DNA of 20,494 bases from Clostridia bacterium (GTDB lineage: Bacteria > Bacillota_A > Clostridia > Christensenellales > UBA1242), in NCBI GenBank assembly GCA_028701635.1, contig JAQVQJ010000010.1:1-20494 (forward strand). The letters are read 5' to 3'. The translations under genes and the position numbers were made by a program. A model generated the notes under the pieces. The model was given only the letters and a program-made list of their open reading frames with translations. It had not been told where the DNA came from and ran no database searches. This document shows positions 15,811 to 20,494 of the stretch, piece after piece (the stretch's first letter is position 1; each line of letters begins with the position of its first letter).

Positions 15811-15844
15811 TTATTAAATTTTTTAAACTCGGTTGCTCTTCCAT
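15800..15844 (-). CDS. mgtE leader peptide (14 codons)
   Basis: MEEQPSLKNLITNI, starting at ATG 15844 five nt after a GAGGAG Shine-Dalgarno and about 14 nt after the predicted transcription start; stop TAA at 15802-15800. It is the first thing a ribosome meets on the mgtE mRNA. Acidic residues and proline right after the start are the features reported to make ribosomes abort at low Mg2+ in the Salmonella/E. coli mgtL leader peptide (there MEPDP). Its end overlaps the 5' arm of hairpin A, so a ribosome at the stop codon would mask that arm. No homology to MgtL is claimed beyond this composition. Confidence 0.6.
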   Translation of the reverse strand: MEEQPSLKNLITNI

Positions 15845-15864
15845 ATAAACTCCTCGTTACATTC

Positions 15865-15892
15865 ATTATAACAATATATGCTCTCATGTCAA
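15865..15892 (-). promoter_or_regulatory. mgtE promoter
   Basis: Consensus TTGACA (15892-15887), 16-nt spacer, consensus TATAAT (15870-15865) on the minus strand. Start expected near 15858, giving a leader of about 105 nt before mgtE. Confidence 0.8.
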
Positions 15893-15934
15893 TAATATTT
15901 AATTAATTTTTTGTATATTATATTCTTAAATTTT

Positions 15935-16612
15935 TTATAAATTTATATCGTCTTTTATTTCTTGTATAGAATACAATTTTGCTGGTTTTTTACCTTTTTC
16001 ATTACTATATAATCCTGTATCAACAACAAGCCCAATTGATAATATCTTTTTTCTAAAATTTCTTCTATCAAATTGTTTATCTAATATCGTTTCGTAAGTT
16101 TTTTGTAATTCTGGAATAGTAACGTAATTAGGAAATAATTTTTTAATTAAATTGCTCTTAAATATTTGTTTACGCAAATATTCAATAGCTTTTTCCAAAA
16201 TTTCTTTATGGTCATATGCTAGCTTAGGAACTTCATCTATATTCCACCACTCAACATCTGCTGTCTTTTCGGATTCCTTAACAAAATTAATTAGGGAACT
16301 ATCGACTAATCCAAGATAGCCAACACCAAGCATTCTAAAGCCTGTTTCTTTCGCTCTATTTGGTTTAGAAAATAACCCAAAATACTCTGGTATTACTCCT
16401 ACTATTTGAGTCTTTTCTTTCATTTCTCTTAAAATGGCATTATCTAGTGTTTCATTATTATAAACCGCTCCACCTAATAAACACCAATGGTCTTGAAAAG
16501 GCTGTTTTTTTCTTTTGATTAAAAGAACCTTAAACTTATTATTTTCAACAGTTAATAATGTAACAATTACATGTATTCCTTGATTTTGATAAAGTTCGTT
16601 AGTTGTTTGCAT
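15935..16612 (-). CDS. NrtR-like Nudix/winged-helix regulator
   Basis: A 225-residue protein with an N-terminal Nudix fold (about 10-145) and a C-terminal winged-helix-like part (about 155-220; PNYVTIPELQKTYETI, FDRRNFRKKILSIG, KPAKLYSI), the architecture of NrtR regulators, which bind ADP-ribose-type ligands and control NAD-related genes. The Nudix box is eroded: G48-x5-E54-x7-R62-E63-M-K-E66 is followed by Lys67 instead of Glu and Gln69 instead of Gly, so hydrolysis is probably lost and the domain acts as a sensor. ATG 16612 lies 14 nt inside the upstream kinase-CYTH gene, with GGAGAG as SD: translationally coupled. Target genes unknown; the nicotinamidase-like/Nudix pair at 9342 is a candidate. 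Confidence 0.8.
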   Translation of the reverse strand: MQTTNELYQNQGIHVIVTLLTVENNKFKVLLIKRKKQPFQDHWCLLGGAVYNNETLDNAILREMKEKTQIVGVIPEYFGLFSKPNRAKETGFRMLGVGYLGLVDSSLINFVKESEKTADVEWWNIDEVPKLAYDHKEILEKAIEYLRKQIFKSNLIKKLFPNYVTIPELQKTYETILDKQFDRRNFRKKILSIGLVVDTGLYSNEKGKKPAKLYSIQEIKDDINL

Positions 16613-18575
16613 ATCTCTCCATTTCCTTTACTAGATTTGAATTTTTATATTTTGAAATTCTAGTTACATCTTCAATATGTATCTTTTCGCCATATGAATC
16701 TTTTATTAATTTTTCTGCAAAAGCATCTATTTGTTTCTCTAAAAGCTTATTTGGGTCATACTCAATTTCTAATTTACATAGATCTCCGTACCTATAGAAG
16801 TCTACAAATACTGTTTTATCAGAATCTTTAAAAATCCTATATCTATCTTTTTCTAGTGAGTTCTTTGAATATTCAATCAATTTTTCAGCATAAGCTTTTG
16901 AAGTTTCTTTTTCAATTTCATCTCTTGAAATGTCTCCTTCTCCTTTAAAACAAATCTCAAAAGTTCTGCCATTGGTTAATCTAATTCTAGCCTCAGCTAC
17001 TGATTTTATATCTAAATTGGTAAAAGATTTTTTAAGTAACTTTAAACATTCTTTTTGGTCCTTATCTAAGTAATATTGTTTTTGTATCTCCAATCTAGCG
17101 CCTTTACTTACTTCCCCTTCTTTTAAGCCATAAATTAAGTATTTCTTTTCTGTCTCTGTTTTTATAAAATTATTATAGTCTTTAAACATATCATAGTAAG
17201 AACTAAAAGTATAATTATTTAAAAGCAATTTCACCTTTAATTTATTTAATTGTTCAATATTTGAAAGTGCTTTTTTGTCTATTTCAATGAAGTAACCAAG
17301 TCCTTTTACATTATCAACCTTTATTAAGGTTCCGTCTAAATCATAGACTGATCTTTCTTTATTAACAATCTCAGTTGTTTCATATCCGCTATTTTCTAAT
17401 CTTTGAATAAATAACTCTGGTTCTTTATTTTCTGCGGATAAGATTTTTTCTAAATCATATTCTTCTATGGTCTTCATAGATTTATAAGATTCTAACTTAA
17501 TAGTTAATTTGTTTATCTCGCGATTTTGTTCACGAAGCCTAACAATTATATTGTTCTGTTTATCTTTTGTTGTATCTTCCAAAAAGTAATCTCTATGATT
17601 TTCTTTTTTTAAGAGTTTTGCCCCATAAAATTCTAGGAGTGCATAAATTTCTTTCATAGTTTTATATTTAAACTGAACTTGCTGTTCTCTATTCTCGATT
17701 TCTGCTTTTGTCAAACTTGTGTTGTACATAATATCTGCTTTAGAAAATGTAGGAAGTATATAGTTATAAAAAGCCGGCATAACCTTTGTTATAAAAAATA
17801 ATATTGTTTGTTCGGGAGTAAACGAACATCTATCTGATTTTATATCTCTATTAAATCTTCTAATCAAAATTGTTTTTAGATCACAATTTAATGCCATTTT
17901 GAAAATATTTTTTTGGTCTAATCCCTCTAAAAGCTCATCTCTTAAAGTGTATAAGCCTTCTATTATTATATTATCGTAATCGTTTCCCTTTATTGTATTT
18001 TCTTTTTTGAATTCTATCTCTCCAGTTCTAAAAGTATATGCAGGAACTATTACTTCTTTATTCCCATCGTTTACTAGTGTGTTTATATCTCTTTTCAAGC
18101 TCTCAAAATCAATAGCAAATGGCTCATCAAAATCTATATTATCTTTTTCATATTTTAACTTCTCTATTAATTTTGGAACGATATCTGGTGGAAGAAAATA
18201 ACCTAATTCTTCATTTAATTTAGATACGTTTTCATCGCAAAATTTTTGAGGGAAAGGCGATTCTATTGTAATATCTCTAACAATCTTTGTAATTTCCTTT
18301 TCTTTTTCTTTAATACTCTCTAATTCCGGATATTTTAATAATGCTTTTTCAACTATTGTTGGTGCAATTCCTTTATAGTACATATCTGCCGAAAATGATG
18401 CAACTCTCTTACCCTTACTTTCTAATTCTTCTTTTAAGGATTCAACTAAAAAACCCTTCCCGCTACTTGATGCTCCTGTGACTAAAATAATTTTCTTTTT
18501 TTTGTCTTCATGTACTTTGTTATAAACGTGTTCAAAACAAGTTCCTTGAATATTAAAACTTTTTTGAAAATTCAT
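16599..18575 (-). CDS. Uridine kinase-like P-loop kinase fused to two CYTH-like domains
   Basis: A 658-residue three-part protein. Residues ~25-290 resemble uridine kinase/phosphoribulokinase enzymes: P-loop GASSSGKG (34-41), Asp64 in ADMYYK, FDEPFAIDF (149-157), VPAYTFRTGEIEF (177-189), IIIEGLYTL (203-211) and RRFNRDIKSDR (239-249). The P-loop lysine is followed by Gly, as in adenylate kinases, rather than Ser/Thr. Residues ~298-430 and ~493-650 look like CYTH (triphosphate tunnel) domains; the ExExK signature is degraded in both (EIQKQ at 497-501 in the second; no Glu in the first), though basic and acidic barrel strands remain (ARIRL, VDFYRYGDL, CKLEIEY). Plant TTM1/TTM2 have the same kinase-CYTH order with one CYTH. 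Substrate unknown. It heads an operon with the NrtR-like gene. Confidence 0.8.
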   Translation of the reverse strand: MNFQKSFNIQGTCFEHVYNKVHEDKKKKIILVTGASSSGKGFLVESLKEELESKGKRVASFSADMYYKGIAPTIVEKALLKYPELESIKEKEKEITKIVRDITIESPFPQKFCDENVSKLNEELGYFLPPDIVPKLIEKLKYEKDNIDFDEPFAIDFESLKRDINTLVNDGNKEVIVPAYTFRTGEIEFKKENTIKGNDYDNIIIEGLYTLRDELLEGLDQKNIFKMALNCDLKTILIRRFNRDIKSDRCSFTPEQTILFFITKVMPAFYNYILPTFSKADIMYNTSLTKAEIENREQQVQFKYKTMKEIYALLEFYGAKLLKKENHRDYFLEDTTKDKQNNIIVRLREQNREINKLTIKLESYKSMKTIEEYDLEKILSAENKEPELFIQRLENSGYETTEIVNKERSVYDLDGTLIKVDNVKGLGYFIEIDKKALSNIEQLNKLKVKLLLNNYTFSSYYDMFKDYNNFIKTETEKKYLIYGLKEGEVSKGARLEIQKQYYLDKDQKECLKLLKKSFTNLDIKSVAEARIRLTNGRTFEICFKGEGDISRDEIEKETSKAYAEKLIEYSKNSLEKDRYRIFKDSDKTVFVDFYRYGDLCKLEIEYDPNKLLEKQIDAFAEKLIKDSYGEKIHIEDVTRISKYKNSNLVKEMERYANN

Positions 18576-18598
18576 AATTTCTTCCCTCTCTACAATTG

Positions 18599-18627
18599 AG
18601 TATATGCGTAACTTTTACACAAGTCAA
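18599..18627 (-). promoter_or_regulatory. Promoter of kinase-CYTH/NrtR-like operon, with inverted repeat
   Basis: TTGACT (18627-18622), 17-nt spacer, TATACT (18604-18599) on the minus strand. Within the spacer GCGTAA-CTT-TTACAC (18606-18620) is an imperfect inverted repeat (5 of 6 pairs), a possible operator for the regulator encoded in this operon. Confidence 0.65.
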
Positions 18628-18669
18628 GCATTTTTTAACGATTAATAAAAAAATTTTGAAATTTATATT

Positions 18670-18698
18670 TTGAAAGTTTTGTTAATAAGTGATATTAT
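18670..18698 (+). promoter_or_regulatory. Promoter of ABC ATPase-permease operon
   Basis: TTGAAA (18670-18675), 17-nt spacer, TATTAT (18693-18698); start near 18705, leader about 25 nt. The TTG at 18670 is thus the -35 box, not a start codon. Confidence 0.7.
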
Positions 18699-18729
18699 TG
18701 TAAAGTACAATAAATTAAAAGGGATAAAT

Positions 18730-19440
18730 ATGATATCAATTAAAAATTTAACTAAATGCTACATAAAAGATAAACCAGCAGTAAATGATTTGTCGTTGGA
18801 AATATTACCAAAGGATATATTTGCTTTTATAGGTCATAATGGGGCTGGTAAAAGTACGCTAATTAAAGCTATTTGTGGAATTATAGACTTTGATGAGGGC
18901 AAAATTATTATCGATGGGAAAGATATTAAGAAAGAACCGCTTGAATGTAAAAAAGTTGTTGCTTACGTACCAGATAATCCAGATATTTATGGTTTTATGA
19001 CTGGCGCCCAGTATCTTAACTTTATCAGCGATATCTATAACATTGCAAATGATGAACGTCAAGAACTAATAGATAAATACAGTAAACTTTTTGGGATAGA
19101 CAAAAATCTTTCTCAAAAAATAAATGAGTATTCACATGGAATGAAGCAAAAATTAGTTCTAAGCTCCGCTTTTATTAGAGATCCAAAAATTTTAATTTTA
19201 GATGAACCCTTTGTTGGTCTTGACCCTATAGCGTCACATACTCTAAAAAAACTTATGAGAGAATTCTGTGATAATGGCGGATCTATTTTCTTTTCAACTC
19301 ACGTTTTAGAAGTTGCAGAGAAACTATGTAATCGAGTTGGCATTATCAAAAAAGGCGTATTAGTAAAGTGCGGAAGTATGCAAGAAATAAAAGGCGACTC
19401 TTCTCTTGAAAATTTATTTTTGGAGATAGAAAATGAATAG
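18730..19440 (+). CDS. ABC transporter ATP-binding protein
   Basis: A 236-residue ATPase subunit with Walker A GHNGAGKST (35-43), a YSHGMKQKL signature, Walker B ILILDEPFVGLDP and the switch histidine in STHVLEVAEKL. This arrangement with an adjacent ABC-2 permease is typical of bacterial export or resistance systems (antibiotic, peptide or lipid), all on the cytoplasmic face. ATG 18730 follows AAAGGG by 6 nt; a longer in-frame reading from TTG 18670 coincides with the promoter. The permease starts 8 nt before this stop. Substrate cannot be deduced. Confidence 0.95.
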   Translation: MISIKNLTKCYIKDKPAVNDLSLEILPKDIFAFIGHNGAGKSTLIKAICGIIDFDEGKIIIDGKDIKKEPLECKKVVAYVPDNPDIYGFMTGAQYLNFISDIYNIANDERQELIDKYSKLFGIDKNLSQKINEYSHGMKQKLVLSSAFIRDPKILILDEPFVGLDPIASHTLKKLMREFCDNGGSIFFSTHVLEVAEKLCNRVGIIKKGVLVKCGSMQEIKGDSSLENLFLEIENE

Positions 19441-20494
19441 TTTCTGGTTGCTAGTAAAAATAAACTTAGCCCAATTATTTTTTGGTAGTTTTGGTGTTGA
19501 AACTAAATCTAATAAAAGAAAAAAAATTATAATGCTTTCTATCTTTGCACTTGCTTTTCTATATATTGCAGGAATATTAGGATATGCCACCTATGAAATG
19601 GGAAAATCCTTAGCTGCTATTAATATGGAAAAAGTTTTAATTATTATGGCATTCCTTTTTAGTTCAATAATGGTTTTTATTCAAGTGTTTTTTAGCAGTT
19701 TTAACTTATTATTTAAGTCAAAAGATTATGAACAATTAGCTAGTCTTCCAATTAAACAAAGTAGCATTATTATAAGTAAAATGATTAGCTTCTTAATTTA
19801 TTGTTATGCTTTCGCCTCAGTATTCTTTATACCAGTAGCAGTAATGTATTTTGTGTTTGCAGGTGTTACATTTATTTCCTTACTATTCACAATTATTGGG
19901 TTTCTTTTACTCCCTCTCTTCCCAATGTTTATTGGCATTCTAATATCTTTACTAGTTTATTCTATTACAATAAAATTAAGATATAGAAATCTCATCAATT
20001 TTATTTTACTATTAGCCCTATTTATTGGACTTTTTATAATTAGCCAAAGTACACAAGAACTAATTTATAATGTTATTTCAAATTCTCAGGCAACTTTTGA
20101 TTTAATGGGAAATATTTATTTTCCATCTATATTTATAAGTAAAGCAGTTGCATATGGAGATTGGTTAAATCTGTTGTTTTTTGTGCTAGTTTCAGTAATC
20201 CCTATAATGCTAACAATAATCTTTATTGCTTGGAAATATAAATTTTTAAATTCATTTTTTGCTCAATCAATACATGTAAAAAATAAAAAATTTAAAGCAC
20301 AAGAGCATGGTATAATTTTTACTCTTATATCCAAAGAATTAACTAGACTTTTTAGCTCTCCTATGGCTCTTTTAAATAGTAGCGCAGGTCCATTAGTTTT
20401 ATTCATTTTTTCTATTTTATCTTTAACAGGAGGCTTAACAGGCTTTGGTTTTACTGGTTTTCTTTTTGTTCTTTTAATAATACCTATTGCTAAT
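19433..20494 (+). CDS. ABC-2 type permease, 3' end outside window
   Basis: An open frame of 354 codons from ATG 19433 to the right edge, overlapping the ATPase gene by 8 nt with GGAG as SD inside it. Hydrophobic segments appear near residues 38-58, 75-100, 125-145, 150-185, 192-210, 245-270 and 325-354. The cytoplasmic element KSKDYEQLASLPIKQSSIIISKM (about 103-125) is the loop that in such permeases follows the second membrane segment and contacts the ATPase. The second half of the protein is missing. Partner of the preceding ATPase; substrate unknown. Confidence 0.88.
   Translation, partial: MNSFWLLVKINLAQLFFGSFGVETKSNKRKKIIMLSIFALAFLYIAGILGYATYEMGKSLAAINMEKVLIIMAFLFSSIMVFIQVFFSSFNLLFKSKDYEQLASLPIKQSSIIISKMISFLIYCYAFASVFFIPVAVMYFVFAGVTFISLLFTIIGFLLLPLFPMFIGILISLLVYSITIKLRYRNLINFILLLALFIGLFIISQSTQELIYNVISNSQATFDLMGNIYFPSIFISKAVAYGDWLNLLFFVLVSVIPIMLTIIFIAWKYKFLNSFFAQSIHVKNKKFKAQEHGIIFTLISKELTRLFSSPMALLNSSAGPLVLFIFSILSLTGGLTGFGFTGFLFVLLIIPIAN

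Noticed and set aside
15754..15860. M-box magnesium riboswitch before mgtE
   Set aside because: The leader is only about 105 nt and its sequence is accounted for by the small ORF and two hairpins; I recognise none of the M-box conserved core.

Overview
The window comes from a low-GC, AT-rich bacterium, most likely an endospore-forming Bacillota member (Clostridia or an Erysipelotrichia/RF39-like Bacilli lineage). The evidence is both dipicolinate synthase subunits, strong Shine-Dalgarno sites before nearly every gene, and Bacillus-like housekeeping genes. UGA is used as a stop (DUF1538 gene), so the standard bacterial code applies and not the mycoplasma code. Placement below phylum is inference.

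Layout. (1) 1-1149, minus: an ABC exporter cut by the window edge, with a substituted Walker A motif. (2) 1279-5808: a dipicolinate locus, dpaA-dpaB-asd-dapA on plus and a convergent aspartokinase on minus. Together these cover aspartate to dipicolinate, apart from any steps the enzymes leave to spontaneous chemistry. (3) 5927-9141: asnB, a cysteine-rich DUF3795 protein with an unusual leader, a possible 17-residue peptide gene and a minus-strand SDR with its terminator. (4) 9342-10788: an isochorismatase/nicotinamidase-like protein lacking its nucleophilic cysteine, an ADP-ribose-type Nudix hydrolase, and an orphan FeoA-domain protein. (5) 10785-18575, all minus: a kinase-CYTH-CYTH fusion, an NrtR-like Nudix regulator, mgtE with an elaborate leader, a DUF1538 membrane protein with two PII-like proteins, and glyA. 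(6) 18730-20494, plus: an ABC ATPase and its ABC-2 permease, cut by the window edge.

The most striking element is the mgtE leader (15751-15892). After a consensus promoter it holds a 14-codon ORF beginning Met-Glu-Glu-Gln-Pro with its own SD. Next come two mutually exclusive 14-bp hairpins. One overlaps the end of the small ORF; the other buries the mgtE ribosome-binding site. This is the architecture expected of a translation-coupled magnesium sensor analogous in logic, not sequence, to enterobacterial mgtL. No M-box riboswitch is recognisable. Other leads are the Cys-to-Gly nicotinamidase-like protein, the kinase-double-CYTH fusion overlapped by a Nudix-box-degenerate regulator, and the DUF1538/PII/PII module.

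No tRNA, rRNA, CRISPR array or insertion sequence was seen. No gene-free stretch exceeds 300 bases.
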